Shown here piece after piece: positions 18,128-27,874 of a stretch of 64,000 nt of DNA. The position numbers and the translations under genes are program-made. Positions within the stretch are counted from its first letter, which is position 1. The number at the start of each line of letters is the position of its first letter. A model generated the notes under the pieces. The model ran no database searches. It was not told where the DNA came from and saw only the letters and a list, made by a program, of their open reading frames with translations. Source of the DNA: Sphingobacterium sp. HMA12 (GTDB lineage Bacteria > Bacteroidota > Bacteroidia > Sphingobacteriales > Sphingobacteriaceae); the NCBI RefSeq assembly GCF_002933815.1, contig NZ_BEYR01000001.1:2907765-2971764 (forward strand), in the 5' to 3' direction.

Positions 18128-19426
18128 TTAGTTGATGGTCACTTTAATCATATTAGCTATTGATGGTAACGTGGTGAAAGTATTCGGATTAGGTACTTCT
18201 CCGATTGGCTTACTTTCGCTCACAGGCGTTCCGCCCAACCCAGCCTGTGCATTACCTGCTCCGGGAAACTGGTTGATTGCTGTTCCGTTATCAAACAGTC
18301 CCATTGAAGATGATACATCTCCTTTGGTTGTTGCATCTATCCCGTTATCTTTCGACGCAAAGAACCAATCGTTGGAAAGCCCGTACATCGTTGTAATAGC
18401 AAGACGATCTCCGTTTGACACGTTTAACTGTTGTGAAACTCTTCCCCCAGGCTGGCCGCTAATTTTGGGTAATAAAACCGTTGTACTGGCTGCAGGAAGC
18501 ACATACGCTGCTTTTACCCCTGGCACCGTCTTAAGGTAAGCTGCTAGGCCTGCCGCATCACCTTTTTGTGCCAAATCCTTTAACCCCCTTCCACGATCAT
18601 TTTCACCGACTTTATAAATCGGATTTTCGATACCTTTATAGACAACAACCAATACCGGAGATAGCGGAGTGAAAATACCTGTTTGTGTAGTCAGGTAATT
18701 TGCCAACACAATGTTGTCACCCATTTCCGCGATATTAGTAAGGCCATTGGCACTGAGTTTACCGGCTTCAAATAATGGATTAGGATTTAATAAATTACCT
18801 CCCGCTATATATGAAATTGCCCATACTCCGGGACTAAAAGGAGTAGGATTGGATGTCGCCCCCGAAACATTGCTTATTGTCAAGGTAAAAAACGAATTAC
18901 CATCATAATGCAATGATGTTTTCATAAGTGATGACGCCATGGCATAGGTATTACCTTGAGCATCAGTTCCATTTACTGCTGTAACAGCCTTTGGCGTGCT
19001 TTCAGCGGTACCCGGATGCATGACAGCTGCACCGGGCTTCTGATTAATACGGGTTCCGTTGTCCCATAATTTGATCTGTGCCGATACATCTCCCTCGATA
19101 GGAGTACCATTTTCCTGATATAATATTATGCCCGGATTTGCAGGTGCAAAAAACAGATCATTTGACCATCCGTACATGGTGGCAAAACTAAGCGCTTGAC
19201 CTTTGGCGGCCGAAAATTTAATGGAAACTGACTCTCCGGGCATAATTACCGGAGAAGCCCCTGTGTTTTTGAAAGAGCCAGACTCTACTAATGATTTAGA
19301 ATCCAGCACGTTCTCTATCGTGACAGTCGCCATTGATGTTGACGGCATATCATCATCTTTACTACATGCAGTTAAGATCAATGCCAATACTGTCATACCT
19401 AACCAAATTGAATATTTATCTTTCAT
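18128..19426 (-). CDS. Lipoprotein with two spondin-N domains
   Basis: 432 residues; lipobox LTAC with lipidation at Cys21. Two homologous halves each hold the spondin-N signature: SFATMYGWSNDLFFAP near residue 80 and AITTMYGLSNDWFFAS near residue 345, each followed by an LxDNGTxINQxPGA motif. Spondin-N domains form lectin-like beta sandwiches that can bind calcium and lipid or matrix components; the bacterial role is unknown. Precedes the peroxiredoxin-like gene in what may be one transcription unit. Confidence 0.88.
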   Translation of the reverse strand: MKDKYSIWLGMTVLALILTACSKDDDMPSTSMATVTIENVLDSKSLVESGSFKNTGASPVIMPGESVSIKFSAAKGQALSFATMYGWSNDLFFAPANPGIILYQENGTPIEGDVSAQIKLWDNGTRINQKPGAAVMHPGTAESTPKAVTAVNGTDAQGNTYAMASSLMKTSLHYDGNSFFTLTISNVSGATSNPTPFSPGVWAISYIAGGNLLNPNPLFEAGKLSANGLTNIAEMGDNIVLANYLTTQTGIFTPLSPVLVVVYKGIENPIYKVGENDRGRGLKDLAQKGDAAGLAAYLKTVPGVKAAYVLPAASTTVLLPKISGQPGGRVSQQLNVSNGDRLAITTMYGLSNDWFFASKDNGIDATTKGDVSSSMGLFDNGTAINQFPGAGNAQAGLGGTPVSESKPIGEVPNPNTFTTLPSIANMIKVTIN

Positions 19427-19679
19427 AATGAAATATTTTAAATCACTTTACAAATGTAAATTCGGCCCATGCAATTGACGGTATCTGTACTTCCCGTTGT
19501 CTTGTAGATACTTCCCGATGACAGCTCGTTCGCATTAAGATATCCAGCATGGATCAAAGCACGGGAATCAAAATATGCAATCGGTTTAATTATAATCTTA
19601 TAAATCGTAAAAAATTAGAATGATAAAACCGAGCTTTCCGCCTAATTTTTATAATATTTGTATACATAACCTCTTGCAT

Positions 19680-20981
19680 ATGATGAAAAGGCTTTCAGCT
19701 CTCCTGTTATTTATTAGTTCAATCAGTCTGGTTTATGCGCAGACAAGAAGCTACGATGAAGATCAGATAAACACTTTTTTCACAGAGTTAAAACATACCT
19801 CTGATAACTCTGTTAAACTTTGGAATAAAAGCCTATATGGCCCTACCTTATTAGTTGATCCTAAAACACGCAAGATATATGCAAATGAGGGTGATCAAAC
19901 AGGGGTATTACAGCATACGGCTGGTGTATATACTGGAATACTTCCACAAAATGTCAATATTTCCAATACGGCATTGGAGTGGAACGGTAAGCGATGGGCC
20001 ATGATTATGTTGCCCCTGCCTGAAAATAGCGATGACCGTATTAATCTTCTGGCGCATGAGTCATTTCATCGCATACAGCCTGAACTCGGCTTTGAATTAA
20101 ATAATGCCAATAACAATCACCTTGACGAAAAAGATGGAAGAATAGGCTTACGTCTTGAATATGAAGCATTAAAAAAAGCATTAGGGTCAATGCAGAATAA
20201 AGAAATTGAAAAACACCTTGGTAACGCACTATTTTTCAGAAAATATAGGCAATTGCAGTTTGAAAAAGCAGCCGAAAATGAAAATTTACTCGAGATCAAT
20301 GAAGGTATAGCTGAATTTACAGGAATAATTGCCAGCGGTCGCACCGATGAGTCTGTAAAATCTTATCTAATCAGAGGTATGGAACGATCCTTAAAAAACC
20401 GAACTTTTGTCAGGTCATTTGCTTATCAAACCACTCCCTCCTATGGCTATCTACTTTTTAAACGAGATAATAGCTGGAATAAGGACATTGATTATTCAAC
20501 CGATCTAACGCACTATTTTATTAAGAAATTTGCTATTTCAGTCCCGTCGCTTACTGAAAAGCACTTTAAAGACTTAGCCAAAGAGTACAATGGTAAAAGG
20601 ATCTTCGAAGAAGAAAATGCGAGGGACGCAGAAAACAAACGCATCATCAAAGAATACAAAGGTAAGTTCGTTGAGTCGCCCCATTTTGAAATTATGTTTG
20701 AAAAAATGAACTACTCTTTTGACCCAAGAACAATTGTTCCAATCGAAAGTGATGGCACGTATTATCCTTCGACCCGAATCACAGATGTATGGGGTATTTT
20801 GACTGTTGAAAAGGGCGCTTTAATCAGCCCAGACTGGAAGAAAATTTCGCTTTCGTTGCCTGTATCCATTGATAAAAATTTAGTCAAAGGTGATGGATGG
20901 ATACTAGAACTCCGTGGGAGTTATACCATTGAAATCGACCAGCAAAAAAATAAGTATTTAAAAAAGCAAGAAGTTCAATAA
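19680..20981 (+). CDS. Secreted protein with HExxH metallopeptidase-like motif
   Basis: 433 residues from the ATG at 19680 (MMKRLSALLLF), which gives a good signal peptide ending LVYAQ; an in-frame ATG at 19620 would add 20 unlikely residues. HESFH at residues 126-130 supplies the two metal-binding histidines and the general base; NEGIAEF with Glu208 and Glu212 lies 78-82 residues later, where a third ligand of a gluzincin would be. I do not recognise the family, and activity is inferred only from these motifs. Stand-alone gene. Confidence 0.65.
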   Translation: MMKRLSALLLFISSISLVYAQTRSYDEDQINTFFTELKHTSDNSVKLWNKSLYGPTLLVDPKTRKIYANEGDQTGVLQHTAGVYTGILPQNVNISNTALEWNGKRWAMIMLPLPENSDDRINLLAHESFHRIQPELGFELNNANNNHLDEKDGRIGLRLEYEALKKALGSMQNKEIEKHLGNALFFRKYRQLQFEKAAENENLLEINEGIAEFTGIIASGRTDESVKSYLIRGMERSLKNRTFVRSFAYQTTPSYGYLLFKRDNSWNKDIDYSTDLTHYFIKKFAISVPSLTEKHFKDLAKEYNGKRIFEEENARDAENKRIIKEYKGKFVESPHFEIMFEKMNYSFDPRTIVPIESDGTYYPSTRITDVWGILTVEKGALISPDWKKISLSLPVSIDKNLVKGDGWILELRGSYTIEIDQQKNKYLKKQEVQ

Positions 20982-21505
20982 CAGCCCCGAAAGTCACGCT
21001 GAAAAGACACAAAACACCGACTACAGGCGATGCAGACATCGGTGTCACATTAAAAGTCATTGGCGCAAATTTCATGGAATTATCGGAATAAAACATATAT
21101 ACATACGATTCATGAACGACAGACTTCGCAATATCACGGTATTTTCAACTTATTGAAATACCGTTTTACTGTTTAATTTAGTTAAGTCAACTATGACAAT
21201 GTATTGCTATCCAAAAAAAATTAATCGTTTTTTTTTCTAAAAAATTTCAGGAAAAGTAGATACATAATGATTATAAATACTAGGGATGCAATAATCTCCG
21301 ATAGAGAAAGGTTTAATAATAAATATTTCATAGTTCTATAATGAGGTTTACCTGCTTATAATAGTTAATTAAATAAAATTGTCTTACACTATGGTAAACG
21401 GGACTGAGAAGTAATTGTCCTTAAAAAATAAAAAAATGTTATGGGAGAACGAAACCTATACGCAAGGTCAGAAGATGCAGTTGTTCCGGGAGTAATATAT
21501 TTAGA
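20982..21505. other. Intergenic region with a possible gene stub
   Basis: Directly after the HExxH gene stop, a different frame reads for about 35 codons (from APKVTLKRHK to GANFMELSE, stop near 21091), like the tail of a lost gene. Further on lies a 36-codon minus-strand ORF listed separately. The remainder is AT-rich with nothing assignable. Confidence 0.3.
21221..21331 (-). CDS. Possible small membrane peptide, 36 aa
   Basis: ATG at 21331, stop at 21221. The peptide has one hydrophobic helix (SLSEIIASLVFIIIMYLLFL) followed by the basic tail KFFRKKND, a normal inside-positive membrane topology. No family recognised. Too short to trust without conservation or expression data. Confidence 0.35.
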   Translation of the reverse strand: MKYLLLNLSLSEIIASLVFIIIMYLLFLKFFRKKND

Positions 21506-22804
21506 TCAAAAAACAATTTCTTTATTGCCTGATCCCCATAAACGGGTATTTCTAACAAAACCTGGTCCTTTGAATCGGTACTGTACACCGACAATTTCAG
21601 TAGGCGCATTTTTGATCATGGCCATGTATGCCTGTTTGTCATTGATACAAAATCTAATTTGTTGATTTTTACAGTCTATTTTCAGCTTGGTCCAATTGGA
21701 GAGATCACAGCCAAATCCACTGAGATCATCCTGCTTACTATCTGTGTAAAAACCGTCGGCAATAAGAGCGATATCACCAATACATGCGGGATTTACGAGT
21801 GGTACGATAATGATATCATTTTTTGATTGCAACAGCACTTCCACACGCTGGCAACTATTTCCCCCATTAGCCATTCCTGTCTTTAGTTCCGTTTCAAAAC
21901 TAAAATTATTCGTCATTACGCCGGTTATATTCTTTTGGTTGTAAAGCCGTACGGGTGGAGCATCTGCCAAAAGGTCGACTTTATATCTTTCTAGAAGCTC
22001 TTTGTCAACCGCAATTTCATTCGGCTTAATAATATCAGCCTTTCTAAAATATAGGGGCTCTTTTCCCCAATCCGCCTCTATCAGCCCCAACCAGCCATCA
22101 GTTTTAATCTGTATATCATGTTCGCGGACAACTTTATTTCCGACCATCAATTTGGCCCGAAAGTAACCGGGATAATAATATATAGAAGAGTGATGTTTAC
22201 CATTTTTATCTACAGCGACCTTACGGCGGGTATCCCAGCTTTGAGCAATGAATATCGTATCTTTCGTATTCGCATCTAAAGCATCGTAATCAAATACGAC
22301 TGAATTGGGTAAGCCTTGCGTCAATATAGTCTTCGACGAGAAATGGAAAGCGCCAGTAGGAGATGACTTTCCACTAAGAACAAATTTTTGGGTCAAAAAC
22401 CCCATCAAGACCAGTCCTAGAACAGGCAAAATAAGCTTGGAAAATAAATGTCCATACTTTTTTCGGCCAGTCTCAAAATTTCCATAAACAGCTTCCTCCG
22501 GTACATCCATTTGTGTTGGCCGATTTTGGGTATATGTATTACGAAATGCCCGCCAGTCTTCATAACCAATAAACTGTGACAAGGTATTCAGGGTAGTCAG
22601 CGATGGTGCGCTTTGATAGTCGACCCTACCAAAAATCCGTTTTAACGTAGAGATGCTAAGCATTACTCCTGTTCTCTCCTGAATTTTACTCGAAAGTTTT
22701 TCAAAATCGGCAGTGCTCCAAGTGGAAGTTGCACCCCATTCAAGTTGACTTTCAATTGATTCCTTAAGGCATTGAAATAATTCCGATTGACTTATATTTA
22801 TCAT
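21506..22804 (-). CDS. Membrane-spanning regulator-like protein with N-terminal DNA-binding-like domain
   Basis: 432 residues. Residues 1-95 match a domain common in this phylum (SKIQERTGVMLSISTLKRIFGRV, then TLNTLSQFIGYEDW), helix-rich and HTH-like in character. One transmembrane helix follows at about 125-145 (LILPVLGLVLMGFL). The rest is exported and beta-rich; its C-terminal part (FETELKTG, CDLSNWTKLKIDC, CINDKQ) looks like a LamG/concanavalin-type sandwich. The gene is divergent from 22931-24337, whose product also has a lectin-like domain, so it may control that gene from the membrane (inference). Confidence 0.6.
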   Translation of the reverse strand: MINISQSELFQCLKESIESQLEWGATSTWSTADFEKLSSKIQERTGVMLSISTLKRIFGRVDYQSAPSLTTLNTLSQFIGYEDWRAFRNTYTQNRPTQMDVPEEAVYGNFETGRKKYGHLFSKLILPVLGLVLMGFLTQKFVLSGKSSPTGAFHFSSKTILTQGLPNSVVFDYDALDANTKDTIFIAQSWDTRRKVAVDKNGKHHSSIYYYPGYFRAKLMVGNKVVREHDIQIKTDGWLGLIEADWGKEPLYFRKADIIKPNEIAVDKELLERYKVDLLADAPPVRLYNQKNITGVMTNNFSFETELKTGMANGGNSCQRVEVLLQSKNDIIIVPLVNPACIGDIALIADGFYTDSKQDDLSGFGCDLSNWTKLKIDCKNQQIRFCINDKQAYMAMIKNAPTEIVGVQYRFKGPGFVRNTRLWGSGNKEIVF

Positions 22805-22930
22805 AATTCACTGTGTACAAATACCTTAAAACCATAAAACCATCTTGAACAAACTTGAACCAACTTGATGCAAGGTTGACTTCAGGAAGAAGATGTCTAA
22901 GCACTAAATTTATCAAAAAACTTTATTAAC

Positions 22931-24337
22931 ATGAAAAAAATAATTTTGATAGTAGCCACACTTTTGGCCATATTGTTCGAAAGTTATGCCCAAGAAATGA
23001 AAAGTAAAATCCCCGGCACACAAAACATTGCACTAAGCGCGGAAAAATGGATATTTCAATCCGGAAAAGTTGATTTCTTAAATTTTAAAGGACGTAATAC
23101 GATGAAAATCGCGCCAGCATCGGGACCGATAATCATAAAAGATTTGGTTTTTTCAGACGGTACTATCGAATATGATGTAATTCCGGCAAAAACAGAGTTT
23201 GCAAGTGCAATCTATTTCCACCGAAAAAATGAGAAAGAGCAGGAAATTGTCTATCTGCGTGTTCCCAAAATGACTGATCCATTCGCTAACGAAGGCATTC
23301 AGTATTGCCCTATTTTAGACGGTATAAATATGTGGGACATGTATCCACAATATCAGACTGCTGCGCAGGCTAAAACAGACGAATGGAATCATATGAAACT
23401 GGTCATATCAGGTCTGCAAATGCAGGTCTTTGTCAATGATAGTCTCAGACTAACGATACCAAAATTGGAAGGTCGTGAACGCTCTGGAAGTATTGCCTTT
23501 GATGGTGACTCCTATATTAGCAATATTGTGATAAAACCCGGTCAGACCGAAAACTTGGCGCAAACTGAAGGCGCAGACCTGAGCAGACACGAAGCAAATT
23601 ATATCAGAAACTGGTCGGTAGCTCAGCCCGCACTTTTACCCGAAGGAAGAGAGCCGACTACTGTCAGTGACCTACCGAAAGATGACTCCTTTGTAGAAAA
23701 AATAGCAGCCGAAAGATATGGGCTCGTCAACTTAACACGGCGCTTTGGCGGCAGTGAAAAACGTAGGATAGTTTGGCTAAAAGCTACAATCAATGCAAAA
23801 GAAGCCACTCAGACTAATCTTCAACTGGGTTTCTCGGATGAAATATGGCTTTATCTGAATGATCAGATCACTTATGCAGACAAAAATATTTTTAGACAGA
23901 ATATGAAAAAGTATCCGGACGGGAGGATTTCGGTACAGAACGGAAGTACTAAATTAAAACTCAAGAAAGGGGAAAATCAATTATTAATAGGCGTATCGAA
24001 TGACTTTTATGGTTGGGGAATAATTGCCCGGTTAGAAAATTTAGAGGGAATTGCCACAATGCAACCTTATGAAATAAAAAAACGAGCCATCGAAAATATT
24101 GAGCGATATTTAGGTGTATACACTGCTGAAATATCCCCTAGAGTTAAACTGACCTTCATACAAAAGGATGGAAAGTTAATTTTACAGTCTTCCGATCAAG
24201 ATAGCACCCCTCTAGATTATGTCGGGAACGATCTTTTCAAAATGGGTCTTGGAATAGAATGGCAATTTAATCCAGATTTAAAACAGGTGATAAGGCGAGA
24301 AAACGGGTTTGAAATGAAATTTTCAAAGGAACAATAA
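22931..24337 (+). CDS. Secreted protein with concanavalin-like (DUF1080/LamG-type) domain
   Basis: 468 residues with a signal peptide (MKKIILIVATLLAIL, cleavage near SYAQE). Residues about 30-200 form a beta-sandwich of the laminin-G/3-keto-disaccharide hydrolase type (GTIEYDV, AIYFHRKN, NHMKLVISG, GSIAFDGDSYISNIVIKPG). The middle contains a second beta-rich unit (WLKATINAKEA, LGFSDEIWLYLNDQ) and the end a small domain of unknown type. No catalytic residues that I can name. Its head-to-head neighbour is the membrane regulator-like protein. Confidence 0.65.
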   Translation: MKKIILIVATLLAILFESYAQEMKSKIPGTQNIALSAEKWIFQSGKVDFLNFKGRNTMKIAPASGPIIIKDLVFSDGTIEYDVIPAKTEFASAIYFHRKNEKEQEIVYLRVPKMTDPFANEGIQYCPILDGINMWDMYPQYQTAAQAKTDEWNHMKLVISGLQMQVFVNDSLRLTIPKLEGRERSGSIAFDGDSYISNIVIKPGQTENLAQTEGADLSRHEANYIRNWSVAQPALLPEGREPTTVSDLPKDDSFVEKIAAERYGLVNLTRRFGGSEKRRIVWLKATINAKEATQTNLQLGFSDEIWLYLNDQITYADKNIFRQNMKKYPDGRISVQNGSTKLKLKKGENQLLIGVSNDFYGWGIIARLENLEGIATMQPYEIKKRAIENIERYLGVYTAEISPRVKLTFIQKDGKLILQSSDQDSTPLDYVGNDLFKMGLGIEWQFNPDLKQVIRRENGFEMKFSKEQ

Positions 24338-24406
24338 ACTGGATTAGTTTTGCATAAAGAACCACAGCTAAATCTACCCTTTTTCTATTTTATATTATGA
24401 AAATGT

Positions 24407-24742
24407 ATGGTAAGCTACACTATTGACAGTGAGATGCATCTTCCTAAGAATCCCCAATTTCCAACACCACCCTACGAAAAAGTAAATTGGATCAATGCTG
24501 ACGGACCACTTATGCTCGTCAAAGGAATCAATGATCTAAAAGAATTGAGCCAGCCGAATAGCATTTCATTATTTAAGCTTAACGCGCAGAATTCGCCGTA
24601 CGCTGATTCTCAGGATTTGATAACGGTGAAGTCGCGAATGTTTGGTGAAAGTATTGTACCTAGGGATAAGTCCCATACGACAGATTATTTTCAATATGTG
24701 TTTTTATTGCGAAATTCAAAAGCGCTAAGAAAACTGGATTAG
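24407..24742 (+). CDS. Hypothetical protein, 111 aa
   Basis: Begins MVSYTIDSEMHLPKNP and shows no signal peptide or membrane helix. Proline- and asparagine-rich first half, no family recognised. The closely spaced alternative ATGs just upstream are in other frames. It may be a fragment of a longer gene. Confidence 0.35.
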   Translation: MVSYTIDSEMHLPKNPQFPTPPYEKVNWINADGPLMLVKGINDLKELSQPNSISLFKLNAQNSPYADSQDLITVKSRMFGESIVPRDKSHTTDYFQYVFLLRNSKALRKLD

Positions 24743-24908
24743 GTTATTTTTTAGAAAATTTTACCGATCCATCAGCGCGTTCACCGATAAAAACCAGTAC
24801 TTCACCTAAATGACATCAGGACGAGCTCTCAAAATTACTTAAGTTAGATGCTGAAAATAAATTACAGCAAAAGTATTTAAACACCTTTATTTTGAAAATG
24901 GAATCCCG

Positions 24909-25853
24909 ATGAAAAAACATTTATATATAGCATATTCTTGCAACAAGCCCTTGCCTCAATATGTTAAAGAAAAATTACTTATAAAAGCAATTTTGTCATT
25001 ACTTTTTTTAGTATTTGCGACCAATATAATAGCTCAAACTACAGAATACACAACAAAAGAGATAAAATTTAAAAGTAAAGGGATAGAGTTGGCAGGAACA
25101 ATTTTTAGCGCTCCAAGATCGAAAATCGGAATTGTATTGGTGCATGGATCTGGACAGGAGCTTAGATTGAATGCATTTGCAACTTTCTTGGCTAAAAATG
25201 GAATATCTGTATTAACATATGATAAACGTGGCGTTGGTAAATCTGAAGGGGAATATGCGGGTCCAGAAGTAGGCACAAATAATATTGACTCAGCAAACCT
25301 CGATCTCCTAGCTGAGGATGCTAAGGAAGCAATTTTAGCACTCAAAAATTATTTAGGACACAAATTAACACATACTGGTCTTTTGGGGTTCAGTCAGGCC
25401 GGGTGGATTATTCCTTTGGCATCAAATAAGTCAAAAGAGGTGGATTTTACGGTCATATTTAGCGGGGCGGTGGTTCCAACTATAGAACAGCTCCGTTTTC
25501 AGTTCTTCACAGAAGGAAAAGCAGATTTCTGGACGCATTATACTGAGAAAGAGGTTAGGGCACATATACAAAATGCCCCAGATAAATATAAATTTATCAC
25601 AACTGATCCTCAGGTAGCCCTTAGTAAAACAACGGCACCGGGGCTGTGGCTTTTTGGCGGACAAGATGTGCAAGTTCCTGTCGGCTTATCTATTGATCAT
25701 CTCAATTTACTTAAAATTGAAGGAAAACCATTTGAATATTGCCTATTTCCTGAAATGGGGCATTTTCTAACATCTTCAGATTCTTCAGCTCCAATTAAAA
25801 TCGCGATGAATTGGATGAAAAATCTAAGCCAAAAATTTAAAAATCGTTTATGA
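24909..25853 (+). CDS. Alpha/beta hydrolase, exported
   Basis: 314 residues. A hydrophobic stretch at about 25-42, ending NIIAQ, acts as signal or anchor, after an unusually long 24-residue leader. Hydrolase features: oxyanion HGSGQ near residue 77, nucleophile Ser162 in GFSQAG, acid Asp253 in GGQDVQVP, and His285 in EMGHFL. The region DKRGVGKSEG is typical of the family group that includes peptidase and esterase members. Substrate unknown. Confidence 0.85.
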   Translation: MKKHLYIAYSCNKPLPQYVKEKLLIKAILSLLFLVFATNIIAQTTEYTTKEIKFKSKGIELAGTIFSAPRSKIGIVLVHGSGQELRLNAFATFLAKNGISVLTYDKRGVGKSEGEYAGPEVGTNNIDSANLDLLAEDAKEAILALKNYLGHKLTHTGLLGFSQAGWIIPLASNKSKEVDFTVIFSGAVVPTIEQLRFQFFTEGKADFWTHYTEKEVRAHIQNAPDKYKFITTDPQVALSKTTAPGLWLFGGQDVQVPVGLSIDHLNLLKIEGKPFEYCLFPEMGHFLTSSDSSAPIKIAMNWMKNLSQKFKNRL

Positions 25854-26100
25854 CTATGACGGCAATCGGCAGTTCACGTCAAGCAACCAAACATAAATAC
25901 AGTATATATCCCGAAATAAGTTTGCTACGGCCTATTTTCTATGCTTGCGTATCCATACATCGGGCATGGTTGTAGCGTTTATTTCATTCCTAAAAAAGTT
26001 AACCGCAAATAGAAAGGTGCAAAATGTAAGAATACCTGGATCGTTTTGGTTTATTTAGCACCGTAGGCGATTTACAATTTTAAAAGAAAATTCCCTTTTT

Positions 26101-26108
26101 TAAATTTG
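26101..26108 (+). promoter_or_regulatory. -7 element of the DKNYY lipoprotein gene
   Basis: TAAATTTG fits TAnnTTTG exactly. I see no TTTG at the expected -33 position. It lies 64 nt before the preferred ATG at 26173. Confidence 0.4.
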
Positions 26109-26172
26109 GCAGCGTAAATTTATATACATGCGTACTATAAAAGATATATCACAACTTCGTCCTGATATAAAA

Positions 26173-27222
26173 ATGAAAAAATATACTTTTTTTCTGGCTT
26201 GTGTTTTACTCAGTTTTTGTATCTCTTGCCGGGATATTGGTAAACTGGTCGATAAACAAAAATCGAGCTCTTATTTTATAGATTCAAAAGGACAAATCGC
26301 TTATTGTCAGAATGGGAATTGGTTTAGTCTGGGGGTATCGCAAATGCAGGCCGATCCGGAATCTTTTGAGGTATTGGCAGAGGATATTGCAAAGGACAAA
26401 AACGCAGTTTACTTTCGTGGAATGATACAAAAGCTGGTAGATAAGAATTCCTTCTATGTCGATAATCAGGTCCCTAAAGATGATTTTCACGTCTATTATA
26501 TTGATCAAGTCTTAGGCTTTAATATCATTGAAGGAGCGGACCCAAAAACGTATGAACTCATAAAAAATCACACGAACTGGGCTCGGGACAAAGATCATTA
26601 TTTCTACGCGGATGACATGATACATGCTGATCGGCAAACTTTCAGCTTCGTCAATGACTATTTTCTAAAGGATAAAGATTCCGTGTATGTTTCTCCAAAT
26701 ATCGGAGACTTTAAGTCGGTTGTAGCTAATCCCGGAAATGTCGAGGCCATCAACAAGTACTACATGAGAATCGGGAATACAATTTATTACCCTCCTTTTC
26801 AACGAGGCACATCTAGCGTAGCAAAATCATTTAATAGCATACAGACAATCCAGGTGCTTGATCAAGATATTATTCGTGTTAATAATAAAAACATATTAGT
26901 CCGAGGCAAAAATTTTAAATATGATCATGTAGACGCCCCCTCTTTTCAGCTATTTACTGTTGATGAAAAAACTGATTTCTATAGAGGTAACCTTTATTCA
27001 AAAGATAGGAACAATGTATACTATAATCAGGAAGTAGTTCCTGATGCTGACGTGAAGACATTTCGCCTTCTTGGTAGTGATTTCGCAAAAGATGCGAAAA
27101 ATGTCTACTATCAAAAACAGCTGCTCAAAGGAGTAGATGCGCAGAGCTTTAAGAAAGACGGTGACTTCTATAAGGACAAACTGGGAAATAAATTCAGTGC
27201 GTTGACAGGAAATAAAGTATAA
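26173..27222 (+). CDS. DKNYY-repeat lipoprotein
   Basis: 349 residues from the ATG at 26173, chosen because it gives a lipoprotein signal with lipobox CISC (Cys19); an in-frame ATG at 26128 adds 15 polar residues. The body repeats the DKNYY-family unit: DKNAVYFRG, DKDHYFYAD, DKDSVYVS, DRNNVYYN, DAKNVYYQ, each followed by a short V/L-D-xx-SF-type segment. Such repeats are widespread in Bacteroidota and Fusobacteria; function unknown. Monocistronic. Confidence 0.85.
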   Translation: MKKYTFFLACVLLSFCISCRDIGKLVDKQKSSSYFIDSKGQIAYCQNGNWFSLGVSQMQADPESFEVLAEDIAKDKNAVYFRGMIQKLVDKNSFYVDNQVPKDDFHVYYIDQVLGFNIIEGADPKTYELIKNHTNWARDKDHYFYADDMIHADRQTFSFVNDYFLKDKDSVYVSPNIGDFKSVVANPGNVEAINKYYMRIGNTIYYPPFQRGTSSVAKSFNSIQTIQVLDQDIIRVNNKNILVRGKNFKYDHVDAPSFQLFTVDEKTDFYRGNLYSKDRNNVYYNQEVVPDADVKTFRLLGSDFAKDAKNVYYQKQLLKGVDAQSFKKDGDFYKDKLGNKFSALTGNKV

Positions 27223-27285
27223 GCATCTACTGTTTTTATCTTCTTCTTATATTTTTTGGATCATTTACTTTTTAGCTAGCTCTTG

Positions 27286-27621
27286 TTAATTCCTGAGTAA
27301 TATCTCGGATGTAGCTGAATAAAACTCGTCAATCAGCTGTATAATCAAATCATCTTTTCCATTGTTCAGTGCAATTCCGATCCAGTTTTTTCGGGGGAGA
27401 TATTTACTTCTGACCCACTGTAAAGGCAATTCCACTTTCTTATCAGTACGTAGCCACTCCAACCCACTCTCGTTAAAATAGATCTTTTCATTGGACAAAT
27501 CAATAACAATGAACGGTCTTTTCTTAAAATAGAAAATACTCATTTCAAGATCAGCAAATCTATTCAAGCTGATATATTTCTTTAGCTGTATATACGCATT
27601 TATTTCAGTTAACATTGGCAT
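27286..27621 (-). CDS. Hypothetical cytoplasmic protein, 111 aa
   Basis: No signal or transmembrane segment. Basic and aromatic-rich mixed alpha/beta protein ending SATSEILLRN. No family recognised. Convergent with the DKNYY gene and transcribed toward it. Start could be either of two nearby ATGs (residues 1 or 3). Confidence 0.5.
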   Translation of the reverse strand: MPMLTEINAYIQLKKYISLNRFADLEMSIFYFKKRPFIVIDLSNEKIYFNESGLEWLRTDKKVELPLQWVRSKYLPRKNWIGIALNNGKDDLIIQLIDEFYSATSEILLRN

Positions 27622-27874
27622 TTATTTACTTTTATTGGTATAAAATTAGGTATTGGCTTTCGTCTCTAACCAGATCTGTTCGACGTACTCATCAAATGAG
27701 GTCGAATGTTAGTCAACAGCTTCCCTTTAATTAAGTTATAAATCAAAACTACTAGAATTAGCGCTATTCGCAAGTGTAGATTTTGGTCTAAAAGGTGGAA
27801 TAAATGGTATTTATCAAATTGAATGATTTTACTCAAATCAAGCAAAAAGAAAGAAATTAGTGTTCTCCATTGCC

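Noticed and set aside
21441..21665. 74-codon plus-strand ORF
   Set aside because: Mostly the antisense shadow of the minus-strand gene 21506-22804.
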